40,181 bases of DNA from Anoxybacillus sp. J5B_2022 (GTDB taxonomy: Bacteria > Bacillota > Bacilli > Bacillales > Anoxybacillaceae). The translations under genes were made by a program, and so were the position numbers. The stretch spans positions 1 through 40,181 of the forward strand of contig NZ_JAPSMC010000024.1 in the NCBI RefSeq assembly GCF_026847645.1. The letters are read 5' to 3'. Numbering within the stretch: position 1 is the stretch's first letter; every line of letters starts with the position of its first letter. A model generated the notes under the pieces. It searched no databases, was not told where the DNA came from, and was given only the letters and a program-made list of their open reading frames with translations. Positions 17,989 to 26,497 of this stretch are shown here, in pieces.

Positions 17989-19154
17989 TCAGCTTATTTG
18001 TGAAAAGGAATGATGTTGTTTCCTTGACAACAAAAAGGCAAAGGCGATCAGCGACAACGCCATCGCGATCATAAATGGTGCTTTGCTAGAAAGGGCATGC
18101 CCAATCACTCCTGACAAAACCGGTGCGACCGCTGCCCCCATCCAGCGCACAAAGTTATATGTACCGGATGTAATGCCGCGCTCATATGGCGATGCTTCCA
18201 TCACATAGCTTGTAAACAAGGCATTATTTAATCCAGACACAAGCCCTGATAAAATAATACAAACGATAAATGCCCATTTGTTAGTGACGAAGAATAAAAG
18301 AAATAGAAACATTGCAAACAAAAGTAAACTATATGGCAACAATTGTTTCGGTGTATATGCTTTTTCTAGACGATGCGATAAAATTGCCGACCCATATGCA
18401 AGGCAGAGGCCCCATCCGAAAAAGACAAGCCCGATTTGAACAGCAGATAACTTTAACACTAATGGTGAGTATGCCAGCACAACGAAAAAACCGTAATAAT
18501 AGAGCATGGCGCCGATCGCTCCTTTTACAAACGGAGGAAACGATAGGAGGTGTCCCATTTCTCTAAAACTAGCTGTTTTTCGTGCGCTTTTTTCCGTCGG
18601 CTCGTAGACAAACAAGAAAACAAGCAATAGAGCAGCGAAAATAAGTACACTTGTCGCAAAAAACGGATATCGCCATGAAAGTTGCCCGAGAATGCCTCCA
18701 ACTAGAGGTCCGCCCGCCATTCCAAGTCCGATCGCTGCTTCATATAGACCGACGGCCGTTTGCACTTTTGGAGTAAGCGCAATTAACAATGTCATCGCCG
18801 TCGCGAAAAACATCGAATTGCCAAGGCCCCATCCGGCTCGAAAAATAGAAAGCTGCGGAATGCTGTTTGATAGGCCGCATAATAAAGAAACACTGTAACG
18901 ACGGCAAGGCCAGAGACCATCATTTTCTTGTCTCCGAGTCGGCTTGTGAACATACCAGATGGAATCATCATGATGGCCATCGTAAAAATATACGCCGTAA
19001 ACAACATTTCCACTTGCCAATGACTCGCTCCAATGCTTTCGGCAATAACCGGTAAAATCGGGTCAACAATGCCGATCCCCATAAACGCCAAAAACGTTGC
19101 AAATACGGTAATCCAGCGGGCGCGTGTTTGTTTTTCTTCTTCCGTTTTCTTCAT
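17989..19154 (-). pseudogene. MFS drug-type transporter broken by a frameshift
   Basis: Two overlapping reading frames together encode one 12-helix major facilitator transporter of about 388 residues. The N-terminal frame (from 19154) reads to SGLAVVTVF, with helix 1 FLAFMGIGIVDPILPVIAE and the motif A loop SRLGDKK. The remainder (SLLCGLSNSIPQLSIFRAG onwards) lies in another frame. One lost T in a TTT run on the minus strand (plus-strand AAA at 18888-18890) explains the shift. It resembles proton-coupled multidrug exporters; the substrate is unknown. The ATG has GGGAG directly adjacent, so the true start is unclear. A homopolymer sequencing error cannot be excluded. Confidence 0.8.
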
Positions 19155-19300
19155 CTCCCATATTAAACCAATTTGATATAACCTTACCCCCAATATCGCG
19201 TTTTGTCAATGATCGTGTTATATCCTTAAGTAGGGCTTGTCCATTGTTGAAATGAAAGCATACTCCGCTTACGAGCGGTCAAGCTCATAAGCGGAAAAAG

Positions 19301-19768
19301 TTAATCGTTTCCACGTTTTTTCGCTAACACCGATTTGACCGCTTGCTCGATTTCTTGGTAGTTTGTGCAGCGGCAAATGTTCGATTCAAGCCATTTTTGG
19401 ATTGTTTCGTCATCCGCGTCAGGATGCTGTTTAGTCAAAGCATAGGCGTTTATTAAAAACCCGGGTGTGCAGTAGCCGCATTGAAAGGCGAATTGTTCAA
19501 CAAATGCGCGTTGAATCGGAGTGTTGCGTAGCCCTTCAATCGTAGTAATGGATTTTTCTGTTGCTTCTACGGCGAGCATCATGCACGACTTAATCGGCGT
19601 TTCATCAACTAATACCGTGCATGCGCCACAGTCTCCGTTTAAGCAGCCTGGCTTTGCTCCAGTCAGGCCAAGCTGGTTGCGGAGAACAAAGAGAAGCGTA
19701 TCGGCTTGGCGGGCGACAATAGAGCGGCTTTCCTCATTGACAGTAAGCAATATTTCACATTTTATCAC
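19301..19768 (-). CDS. Molybdenum hydroxylase [2Fe-2S] subunit
   Basis: A 155-residue electron-transfer subunit of a xanthine dehydrogenase/CO dehydrogenase-family enzyme. An N-terminal plant-type [2Fe-2S] domain shows GCLNGDCGACTVLVDE plus a later Cys (IKSC). A C-terminal helical [2Fe-2S] domain has QCGYCTPGF and ICRCTNYQEI. It relays electrons from the molybdopterin subunit to FAD. Start chosen at GTG, with GAGGAGGGG 7 nt upstream lying in the end of the FAD-subunit gene; frames further upstream overlap that site. Last gene of the large-medium-small operon. Relatives include PucE of B. subtilis. Confidence 0.92.
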   Translation of the reverse strand: MIKCEILLTVNEESRSIVARQADTLLFVLRNQLGLTGAKPGCLNGDCGACTVLVDETPIKSCMMLAVEATEKSITTIEGLRNTPIQRAFVEQFAFQCGYCTPGFLINAYALTKQHPDADDETIQKWLESNICRCTNYQEIEQAVKSVLAKKRGND

Positions 19769-19772
19769 TTTT

Positions 19773-20606
19773 CTACCCCTCCTCGAGTGCAATAAGAATA
19801 TCAGAAAGGGCGTTCATCAGCACAAATAGTCGGTATTCCACGGAGCCTTCGGTATCGTTTAAGATCGGTTTTGGCAAGTATTGCAATGCGCGGCTGATCC
19901 GCGTTTCAATCGGAAGGTGCCGCGCGTTCAGTTGTTCCTCAACTGCTTTTGAACGAAACGGAAACGGACAGACGCCACTGAAGGCGACGCGCAGCCGTTC
20001 GTCTTTTTTGATAGCAGCGACCGTCACAAGCGGATAGCCGATTTTTCCCTGTTTGCGTCGTTTCGTATGAGCGTGCGGAAGCGATACATATGATAAATCG
20101 ATTTTTACTTGAACGAGAAATTCCCCATGTTCCAGACGCATGCGCTGCTGAAACACTTCATGAATGGAACGTTGCTTTAAACCTTCTTTTCCGGCGATGA
20201 CGACATGGCAATCGGCAAGCAATAAAGGAAGGACGGTTTCGCGGTAAAAAATTTGCCCGCAAACGTTGCCGCCGAGCGTAATTTGGTTACGCGCCGTGCG
20301 GTCGGCGACTTCGCTTGCCGCCTTTGTCAATAGCGGAAAAGGATTGGCTTTTTCAATAGATGTCAGCGAAAGCGCTGCGCCAAGCGTTAATTCATTCTGT
20401 TCAATGCGAAGCACGCCGCATTCAGGAATATGTTTGATGTCAATGACCGCATCGGCAAACGTAAGGTTCAGGCGCGACAATGTAATAATCTCGGTTCCGC
20501 CGCCATAGTAGAGCGGCGTTTTTCCTTGCTTGTGAAGTCGTTCGAACAGCCGGACGGCTTCTTCGATCGATGACGGACGATGGTACGTAAAATCAAATGG
20601 AACCAT
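19773..20606 (-). CDS. Molybdenum hydroxylase FAD-binding subunit
   Basis: A 277-residue medium subunit (CoxM/PucC type). Seen: FAD-binding YYGGGTEI near residue 40 and the second motif ITLGGNVCGQIFYRETVLPLLLADCHV, described here in parts: TLGGNVCG then PLLLADC. The C-terminal CO_deh_flav domain begins around residue 170. Start ATG has AAAGGG upstream and lies inside the end of the large-subunit gene (14-nt overlap), showing coupling. It passes electrons from the Fe-S clusters to NAD+ or another acceptor. Compared with typical family members (~280-290 residues) it is full length. Confidence 0.91.
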   Translation of the reverse strand: MVPFDFTYHRPSSIEEAVRLFERLHKQGKTPLYYGGGTEIITLSRLNLTFADAVIDIKHIPECGVLRIEQNELTLGAALSLTSIEKANPFPLLTKAASEVADRTARNQITLGGNVCGQIFYRETVLPLLLADCHVVIAGKEGLKQRSIHEVFQQRMRLEHGEFLVQVKIDLSYVSLPHAHTKRRKQGKIGYPLVTVAAIKKDERLRVAFSGVCPFPFRSKAVEEQLNARHLPIETRISRALQYLPKPILNDTEGSVEYRLFVLMNALSDILIALEEG

Positions 20607-22905
20607 GTTGTTTCCCTTTCTTTGTTCGCCAAATGAGTTCAGGAAACAGCGGCAGCTCGTTAAGTGGAACTTCAGCAGCGACAGATAAAGCATTTGCCAA
20701 CGCTGCTGGCATCCCGATCAGACCGTGCTCGCCGATACCGCGGGCCCCGTATGGTGCATCGATTTGCGGTGTTTCGATGAATTCGACCATATATTCTGGA
20801 TGCTCGCCGAATCGGATCGGCCGGTATGTCCGCAATTGCGCGTTCAAAATCCGCTCATACCGGTCGAAAAAAAATGTTTCGCGGCTGGCAAAGCTGAGTC
20901 CCATGCTCATCGCCCCCATCACTTGCCCGAGCGCAGCTTTCCGATTAAGCACTTTCACAGACACGGCTTTGATGATTTGGTACGTGTAGTCGCGTTTGTC
21001 GAACTCAATTTCCACCGCATGCGCGCACATCGTCCATTCCGGTCCTGGCTTTCCCGCACCGGTTTCTTTGTCGAGCGGGGTTAAATGGCGCAAAACGTAG
21101 TGGCCCCTTCCAATGAGTTGACCGCCGATCGCGTTTCCGTTCGGGTACTTATAGCCGTAGACAATGTCTTTAATCGGAACGTAGATGCTAGGGTCATCGC
21201 GTAAAAGTACTTTGCCGTAGCCGACTTCTAAATCTTCGGCGGAAGCGCGGAGGACGCATGCGGCGATTGCTTTTAACTGGCAGATGGCATCGTCCGCTGC
21301 TGATAATACGGCCCGGCCTGCCATAAATGTGCCGCGGCTAGAAACCGTTTTCCAATGCTCCGGTGTCGTTTGCGTATCGATGTCCATTTTCACATGGATG
21401 TCATCAATATCCATTTTTAGCTTTTCGGAAAGGATTTGCGCCAAAACGGTTTTCGTTCCTGTTCCGATTTCCACGACACCGGATATAAGATTGACGCTTC
21501 CGTCCGGATTAAATGTTAAAATTGCTCCAGAGCTCGCATCGGTATCGATCGTTGATGTTTTCCAGCCGCAGCTGACTCCTTTGGCGCGTACGGTGCGGGA
21601 ATTGATTTCGATGCGCTGCCATTCGTCCCATTGGATGAGTTCGCGCAGTCGTGCGATGCAGGCCGGCAAATTGCCGACATTGCTTCGATTGAGTACAACT
21701 TGGGTCGGGGTCGTATGGCCGGGACGAATCGCGTTTTTCATTCGCAGTTCCAGCTTATCGATGTTCAGCTTTTCTGCAAGCAAATCAATCGTCCGCTCGA
21801 TCGCAAAAGCCTGTTCGCAGTGACCGAAACTGCGAAACGGGGAGGCGTATGGATGGTTTGTATAAACGCATAACGAATCGCACCATACGTTTTCGATATG
21901 ATACGGACCGGTGCAGTCAACTGCTGCCGCGCGAGTGACGTCAATGGCCTTATCGGAATAAGCACCGCCGTCAAACAAAAATAAAATTTCTGCCGCTTTA
22001 ATATAACCGTCCGCCGTACAGCCGATCTTGACGGTTGCCTCCATGCCAATGTGCACCGGTGATGTGATCATGTCTTGTTCTCTTGTATTCCAGACGCTTA
22101 CTTTCCGTCCGCCGACCGCTTTAGAGGCGAGATAGGCGAGAAGCTCTAATTGGACAGGGGCTTTTCCTCCGTAAGCCCCGCCGACAAGCGGGGTATGGAC
22201 GATGACTTTGCCGACATCTTCGCCGAAATATTCTCCAATGAGCCGTTTAATCATAAAAGGGGCTTGCGAAGAAGCGGTAATGACGATCGTGCCATCTTGG
22301 CGAATCTCGGCGGTGGCGCATCTTGTTTCCATCGCTGCGTGGTCCGATGGGGAAAAAGAAAAGCTTGCTTCGACAATGACATCGCTTTCCGCCCAGCCTT
22401 TCTCCATATTTCCTTTCCGAATTTTCGTGCGATGCGCAATATTTGTGCCCGGTTCAGGATAACTGTATTTTCCTTTTTGGTAGTTTGCTAAATTTTCATG
22501 AATGAGAGGAGCCCCTTCCTGTAATGCTTCACGCGGCGATCCGACAGCAGGGAGGGGTTCGTATGCGACATGAATGAGATTCGCGGCTTTTTCGGCCTGA
22601 ACAAGCGTATCGGCTACCACCACAGCGACTACTTCGCCGTGGTAACGAACTTTATCAAATGCAATTGGGGGGCGGTCACGCAAATCTTCTCCTGTCAACG
22701 GCAGCCCTTCACCGGTAACGATCGCGCGTACGCCGGGAACGGAGCCGGCTTTTTCGGTATGAATTTCGCAAATGTGCGCATGGGCATACGGACTTGTGAC
22801 GAGCTTAGCATGCAGCATTCCTCCCTCGACGTCATCGTGCGTATATTTGGCTCTTCCGGCTACTTTCTCCCACGCTTCTTTGCGAATAACGCTTTTTCCG
22901 ATCAT
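20593..22905 (-). CDS. Molybdenum hydroxylase molybdopterin-binding large subunit
   Basis: A 770-residue catalytic subunit of the xanthine dehydrogenase/aldehyde oxidase family. The N-terminal domain starts GKSVIRKEAWEKVAGRAKYTHD. Cofactor motifs include GGAYGGKAP and, near the end, the active-site Glu in ARGIGEHGLIG. The substrate loop reads ASPFRSFGHCEQ, so the Cys-containing AYRCSFR loop of true CO dehydrogenase is absent; a purine, nicotinate or aldehyde-like substrate is more likely. AAGGAGGA lies 9 nt before this ATG. An ATG two codons earlier (22911) overlaps the stop of the decayed upstream gene. Operon order is large, FAD, Fe-S, similar to puc/nicotinate operons. Substrate undetermined. 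Confidence 0.9.
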   Translation of the reverse strand: MIGKSVIRKEAWEKVAGRAKYTHDDVEGGMLHAKLVTSPYAHAHICEIHTEKAGSVPGVRAIVTGEGLPLTGEDLRDRPPIAFDKVRYHGEVVAVVVADTLVQAEKAANLIHVAYEPLPAVGSPREALQEGAPLIHENLANYQKGKYSYPEPGTNIAHRTKIRKGNMEKGWAESDVIVEASFSFSPSDHAAMETRCATAEIRQDGTIVITASSQAPFMIKRLIGEYFGEDVGKVIVHTPLVGGAYGGKAPVQLELLAYLASKAVGGRKVSVWNTREQDMITSPVHIGMEATVKIGCTADGYIKAAEILFLFDGGAYSDKAIDVTRAAAVDCTGPYHIENVWCDSLCVYTNHPYASPFRSFGHCEQAFAIERTIDLLAEKLNIDKLELRMKNAIRPGHTTPTQVVLNRSNVGNLPACIARLRELIQWDEWQRIEINSRTVRAKGVSCGWKTSTIDTDASSGAILTFNPDGSVNLISGVVEIGTGTKTVLAQILSEKLKMDIDDIHVKMDIDTQTTPEHWKTVSSRGTFMAGRAVLSAADDAICQLKAIAACVLRASAEDLEVGYGKVLLRDDPSIYVPIKDIVYGYKYPNGNAIGGQLIGRGHYVLRHLTPLDKETGAGKPGPEWTMCAHAVEIEFDKRDYTYQIIKAVSVKVLNRKAALGQVMGAMSMGLSFASRETFFFDRYERILNAQLRTYRPIRFGEHPEYMVEFIETPQIDAPYGARGIGEHGLIGMPAALANALSVAAEVPLNELPLFPELIWRTKKGKQHGSI

Positions 22906-22908
22906 GAT

Positions 22909-23408
22909 CATCTTCCTCCTTGTTTCCAGTGCTTGATCGTCTGTTCGTAGTCTTCGTTTGTATCAATATCGAAAAATAAGTCGGAATCACAGCTTGAAAG
23001 CAGCGTTCCGTTCCAGCTGCTATGGTTGCGGATCATCTGCCGTACTGTACATTGGGCCAGTCAGAAAAGGTTGTGACACTCAATAAAACCGGAGAAAGCG
23101 GCATCGCCTTTTCCGCAAATACGACGTAATCGATGCGATACCGGCTGTAACAATGGATCAGTTTTTCGTTTTTGACAAGCGGTTAGTTCGCTAATAAAAC
23201 GAGTGCGGCTTCAGCGTGTAAATGGATTGCTTGGTGAAGCCCACAACGCAATGAATGCGTTTGCCCGGACGAAGAAGCGCAGCGGATAATCGTGCATTTT
23301 TCTAGTGCGATTCAATCCAGTAGGTCGTCTAGTTGGACGACAACGAGAACGTCGGATTGACAGTTTGACCGGAGAAGGAAGAGACGTCGGAGTAAGGATT
23401 CTCCCTCC
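22909..23408 (-). pseudogene. Remnant of a MocA/PucB-like Mo-cofactor nucleotidyltransferase
   Basis: Translating the minus strand by hand gives pieces typical of MobA-like NTP-transferases: GESLLRRLFLL, then CTIIRCASSSGQTHSLRCGL, AEAALVLLAN-stop-PLVKNEKL and YRIDYVVFAEKAMPLSP. The C-terminal DSDLFFDIDTNEDYEQT closes the match. In-frame stops and at least one frameshift interrupt it (for example TAA where a Q of the usual LADQP motif is expected), and the N-terminal LAAGxSxRMG nucleotide-binding part is missing. Its stop codon overlaps the large-subunit start. PucB/MocA normally adds CMP to the molybdopterin cofactor of such hydroxylases, so its decay may affect the enzyme downstream. Confidence 0.72.
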
Positions 23409-23512
23409 ATTGTCATTGTATTAATTACTTTATTCGTATATGTGTATATATAAGTTGAAATTTTGTTTTACATCCAGCCGATCACTCGCCACGTTATATC
23501 ATAGTCGGCTTT

Positions 23513-23754
23513 ATGGAGATAAAAACAAAAACGAAAAATCGGAAATTCTTTATTGCAGCTTATATAGAAGCGAACAAAATCGAGAAAGAATGGCTTGAAC
23601 GGTTACAGATCGTTTGCTTTGATGAAGAAACGCGCGTTCAGGAACAAGCATATACGGTTTATGCGTCCGTTGTGTAAAACCAGCTGAACTGATTGAATAT
23701 TTTGCAGGGAAAAGCGGGGTATATGATGTAGTTAAAAAGAAATATGTTTTTTAG
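23513..23754 (+). pseudogene. Broken small ORF upstream of dsdA
   Basis: An ATG at 23513 opens 54 codons (RKFFIAAYIEANKIEKEW and on to QAYTVYASVV) ending in TAA at 23675. The next frame continues in a protein-like manner ([19 protein letters not shown]) to a TAG 12 nt before the dsdA start. The two join through a one-base shift, suggesting a ~80-residue gene that has decayed. I do not recognise the family. Codon use is similar to the neighbours. The interval 23409-23512 shows no gene. Confidence 0.45.
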
Positions 23755-23765
23755 GAGTGTTTGCG

Positions 23766-25130
23766 ATGGAACAAATGATTCATGGAAAACGGTTAAAAGA
23801 TTGGATGAAAATGTATCCGGTATTAGAGTCTATCATATTAACGAAAGAAGTGTTTTGGCTGAATCCGAATTATAGGCGGTTTTCTGACGTTGTGAATGAA
23901 TTGCCGTTTGTCGAGCGCGATGTGCTGGAAGCAGAAGAGCGGCTAAAACGGTTTGCGCCATTTATCGCGGCTGCTTTTCCAGAAACAAAAGGTTCAAAAG
24001 GGATTATCGAATCACCGCTTGTGGAAATCGAAAATGTCCAAAAAGAAGTAGCGGCTATGTTTCAGCAATCGATACCGGGAAAGCTGTTGTTAAAATGTGA
24101 CAGCCATTTGCCGATTGCTGGTTCCATTAAAGCAAGAGGTGGGATTTATGAAGTTTTAAAACATGCAGAACAACTAGCTCTAGCGCATGGATTGCTTTCT
24201 GTAGAAGACGACTATTCGATGTTTGCAAGCAATCCATTCCGCGAATTTTTCTCGCAATTTTCGATTACAGTCGGCTCTACAGGCAATCTCGGTTTAAGTA
24301 TCGGCATTATTAGCGCCAAACTCGGCTTTCGCGTCAATGTGCATATGTCGGCAGAGGCAAAGCAATGGAAAAAAGATTTATTGAGAAAAAACGGAGTCAA
24401 TGTCATTGAACATCAATCGGATTACAGCCATGCAGTTGAAATGGGAAGAAAAGAAGCAGAAAAAGACCCGAACAACTATTTTATTGATGACGAAAATTCA
24501 GCCCATTTATTTCTCGGCTATGCGGTAGCGGCTTTACGTTTAAAAAAGCAACTAGAAGAATCGGGAATTTTAGTCGATCAAGACCATCCATTATTTGTTT
24601 ATCTTCCGTGCGGAGTAGGAGGAGCGCCGGGAGGCATTACGTTTGGATTGAAGTTAATATTCGGAGATGCTGTTCATTGCTTTTTTGCCGAGCCTACCCA
24701 TTCGCCGTGCATGTTATTAGGAATGATGACTGGGCTTCATGATCAAGTATGCGTCCAAGATTTCGGAATCGATAACAAAACAGAAGCAGACGGGCTTGCG
24801 GTCGGACGGCCGTCCCGATTTGTTGGGAAAACAATCGAAAAACTAGTGAGCGGAATTTATACGGTTGATGACCGGAAGCTGTTTATGCTGCTGGCGTTAA
24901 TGAACGATCAAGAAGGAATTTCGCTAGAACCATCCGCGCTTGCAGGCGTATATGGCCCTATTCAGCTTTTGAGAGAAAAAACAACGTATATTGAACGTCA
25001 TGGGCTGGAGAGAAAAATGGAACATGCGACACATCTATGCTGGGCTACTGGCGGCAGTCTCGTTCCAATAGAAGAAATGGAAACATATTATAAGAAGGGA
25101 GCGCATTACATAAAAAACGGAAAAAAATAA
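23766..25130 (+). CDS. dsdA: D-serine dehydratase (ammonia-lyase)
   Basis: A 454-residue pyridoxal-phosphate enzyme converting D-serine to pyruvate and ammonia. The PLP lysine is Lys122 in [13 protein letters not shown]. The phosphate-binding glycine loop is in [10 protein letters not shown], and the substrate-side [13 protein letters not shown] motif is clear. The ending [10 protein letters not shown] is typical of DsdA, and the length is close to the E. coli enzyme. Start ATG with AGGAG 8 nt upstream; a GTG three codons earlier overlaps that site. It stands alone, without the dsdC regulator or dsdX permease of enterobacteria. Upstream lie only decayed sequences. Confidence 0.95.
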   Translation: MEQMIHGKRLKDWMKMYPVLESIILTKEVFWLNPNYRRFSDVVNELPFVERDVLEAEERLKRFAPFIAAAFPETKGSKGIIESPLVEIENVQKEVAAMFQQSIPGKLLLKCDSHLPIAGSIKARGGIYEVLKHAEQLALAHGLLSVEDDYSMFASNPFREFFSQFSITVGSTGNLGLSIGIISAKLGFRVNVHMSAEAKQWKKDLLRKNGVNVIEHQSDYSHAVEMGRKEAEKDPNNYFIDDENSAHLFLGYAVAALRLKKQLEESGILVDQDHPLFVYLPCGVGGAPGGITFGLKLIFGDAVHCFFAEPTHSPCMLLGMMTGLHDQVCVQDFGIDNKTEADGLAVGRPSRFVGKTIEKLVSGIYTVDDRKLFMLLALMNDQEGISLEPSALAGVYGPIQLLREKTTYIERHGLERKMEHATHLCWATGGSLVPIEEMETYYKKGAHYIKNGKK

Positions 25131-25208
25131 CATTGCAAATAACCGAATTTTAAAAGTATGAAAGTAGTTCAAAAGTCCATTTTTTGGTGTCTTATGTATA
25201 GTTACACA

Positions 25209-25237
25209 GACAAGCTACATTCCCGATGCATAGTATG
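25209..25237 (+). promoter_or_regulatory. Candidate sigma-K promoter of the cysteine-rich 120-residue gene
   Basis: ACA (from 25210) and CATAGTATG (25229-25237) are 16 bp apart, against the sigma-K pattern AC-N16/17-CATAnnnTA with one -10 mismatch. The expected start site is about 25 nt before the ORF. Confidence 0.45.
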
Positions 25238-25267
25238 TAGTCACAAACAAGGAGGAAGTGAATATTT

Positions 25268-25630
25268 ATGGGATGTGCTTGTTGTATGACAAACTGCATA
25301 ACTAGCCGGAATCAACTCGTCGCGTGTGCGATCAAAGGAGTAATTCAGCAAAGTTGTCCTAGTGGTGAACAAGTCTACGTTCAATGTGTCCACCCTGTTC
25401 CAATTACAGTATCCATATTAAATACAGGTGCTCCAGGAGTTAGTTGTAATATTATTGCTCGGTTGAAAGGTCCGAGTACGACTGCTACGGTAACAATTGA
25501 ACCGCTGCAACAAAAAACACTTTGTAGCGATAAAGCGACGCAACTGACTATAGAGTGCACTGGGGGTGGGGTATTAGGTAATTGCGTAGGAACGTTTGAA
25601 GGATGCATTGGAGCAGTAAATACTGCATAA
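25268..25630 (+). CDS. Cysteine-rich spore-surface protein, distantly Ena-like
   Basis: A 120-residue protein with 12 cysteines, no signal peptide and no charged helices. The N-terminal MGCACCMTNC knot precedes an all-beta domain rich in V, T and I. Its tail pattern (TVTIEPLQQKTLC, a T-Q-L-T-I-E-C strand, then GTFEGCIGAV) runs parallel to the strand order of the DUF3992/Ena subunit encoded next door, which ends in TFEGEICVTPRY. I infer a disulfide-linked jelly-roll protein of the spore surface. A sigma-K-like promoter and convergence with the Ena gene support a late mother-cell role. RBS AAGGAGG is 12 nt upstream. I cannot place it in a named family with certainty. Confidence 0.72.
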   Translation: MGCACCMTNCITSRNQLVACAIKGVIQQSCPSGEQVYVQCVHPVPITVSILNTGAPGVSCNIIARLKGPSTTATVTIEPLQQKTLCSDKATQLTIECTGGGVLGNCVGTFEGCIGAVNTA

Positions 25631-25637
25631 CTACGTA

Positions 25638-25671
25638 ACGCCCTAATCCATCATAGATTAGGGCGTTTTAG
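25638..25671 (+). terminator. Terminator between the two convergent spore genes
   Basis: An 11-bp stem ACGCCCTAATC/GATTAGGGCGT with a 7-nt loop and TTTTA tail. Confidence 0.85.
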
Positions 25672-25677
25672 ATTTTA

Positions 25678-26079
25678 TTAGTTAAGTCTATAGCGAGGAG
25701 TTACGCAAATTTCCCCTTCGAAAGTTGCTGTTGTTAGCAGAGCTGCTGGAATAATAACTTGAATTTCGTCAAATCTAGCAGCTGTGAACGTCAGGCATCC
25801 GCCTTCATCTAACGTAATAGGGCTGCCAACGACTGTTCCATTAATTAAAAATTGAACTTGAATAGGAGTATTAGGAACACCGCAGCCATATTTTACAAAC
25901 CCTGATGCAAACAATGGACATTTTAAACTATTAATATAAATTGTTCGTGTAGTGGCTAAACCAGTTTGGCTCGTCGTTTTCCATTCACAGCAAACTTGAT
26001 CTTGCACAAAATTTTTGTTAGAGCAACAACTAAAACAGCAATCTCCGTTTGTTTGATTACATGTACAGTTTTTACTCAA
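25678..26079 (-). CDS. S-type endospore appendage (Ena, DUF3992) subunit
   Basis: A 133-residue Ena1A/Ena1B-like pilin. In B. cereus such subunits polymerise into disulfide-locked S-Ena fibres on the spore surface. The N-terminal connector carries the family motif Z-x-C-C-Xn-C: Phe16-Ser-Cys18-Cys19 and, ten residues on, Cys30, followed by VQDQVCCEWKTT (compare VQDKVCIDW in Ena1B, from memory). The jelly-roll core has TIYINSLKCPLFASGFVKY, ITLDEGGCLTFTAARFD and the ending GEICVTPRYRLN. Twelve cysteines in total. The start is TTG with AGAGGTGA 5 nt upstream; a GTG three codons earlier overlaps that site. Family assignment is by motif reading, not search. Confidence 0.85.
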   Translation of the reverse strand: MSKNCTCNQTNGDCCFSCCSNKNFVQDQVCCEWKTTSQTGLATTRTIYINSLKCPLFASGFVKYGCGVPNTPIQVQFLINGTVVGSPITLDEGGCLTFTAARFDEIQVIIPAALLTTATFEGEICVTPRYRLN

Positions 26080-26434
26080 TGAGGTCACCTCTATTTTTAA
26101 TTAGAATCCCTTGATCACTCTAGTCTGATGACTAGGGTTTTTTATTGTTTCACCTCCCAAAATGAGGGTGCGAATAAATGAAAAATCTGTCATTTTCCCT
26201 CACTATGTTTAGTAAAAAATCTCCTGAAAGAGAGCTTTTTCTTTGCAAAGCGCTTATCATCCCCCATAAAATCCCCAGATTTAAGGTTCTATTATAGGTT
26301 AGGACTTTTCGCTTCTATATGATTTTATTAGATGCAGGTGATGGTTGTTTCGTATAGGTGATTGTTACGAATCATCGCCCATTTTTGTACGTTTGGACAC
26401 CATGTAGTTCATTTATGATTTTTTTAATTCCTGT
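26080..26434. other. Long intergenic region between two spore-surface genes
   Basis: No gene is seen. It holds a small hairpin CTAGTC/GACTAG followed by GGTTTTTT on the plus strand (26120-26143), which looks like a terminator with no plus-strand gene before it. There is also a loose inverted repeat TGAGGG/CCCTCA (26164-26203) and a partial direct repeat around AGGTGAT (26336 and 26356). No good sigma-K promoter for the minus-strand Ena gene was found. Confidence 0.5.
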
Positions 26435-26463
26435 AACTAAAAAGGAACAGGTGTCATAATATA
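26435..26463 (+). promoter_or_regulatory. Near-consensus sigma-K promoter
   Basis: AACT and CATAATATA are separated by 16 bp, matching the sigma-K pattern (AC / CATAnnnTA) at all defined bases. It lies 35 nt before the two-module spore gene and indicates late mother-cell transcription. Confidence 0.7.
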
Positions 26464-26497
26464 AATATACCTGTAGTGGAAGGGGGGATTGATTGGC

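Noticed and set aside
20593-22905. Carbon monoxide dehydrogenase (CoxL)
   Set aside because: The Cys-containing AYRCSFR active-site loop of form I enzymes is missing.
22150-22950. Plus-strand frames across the large-subunit gene and its upstream region
   Set aside because: They oppose the molybdopterin subunit and the MocA-like remnant, which both match known families.
26120-26143. Plus-strand terminator-like hairpin CTAGTC/GACTAG with T-run
   Set aside because: There is no plus-strand gene upstream; it lies in the leader of the minus-strand Ena gene, so it is recorded only as a structure in the intergenic entry.
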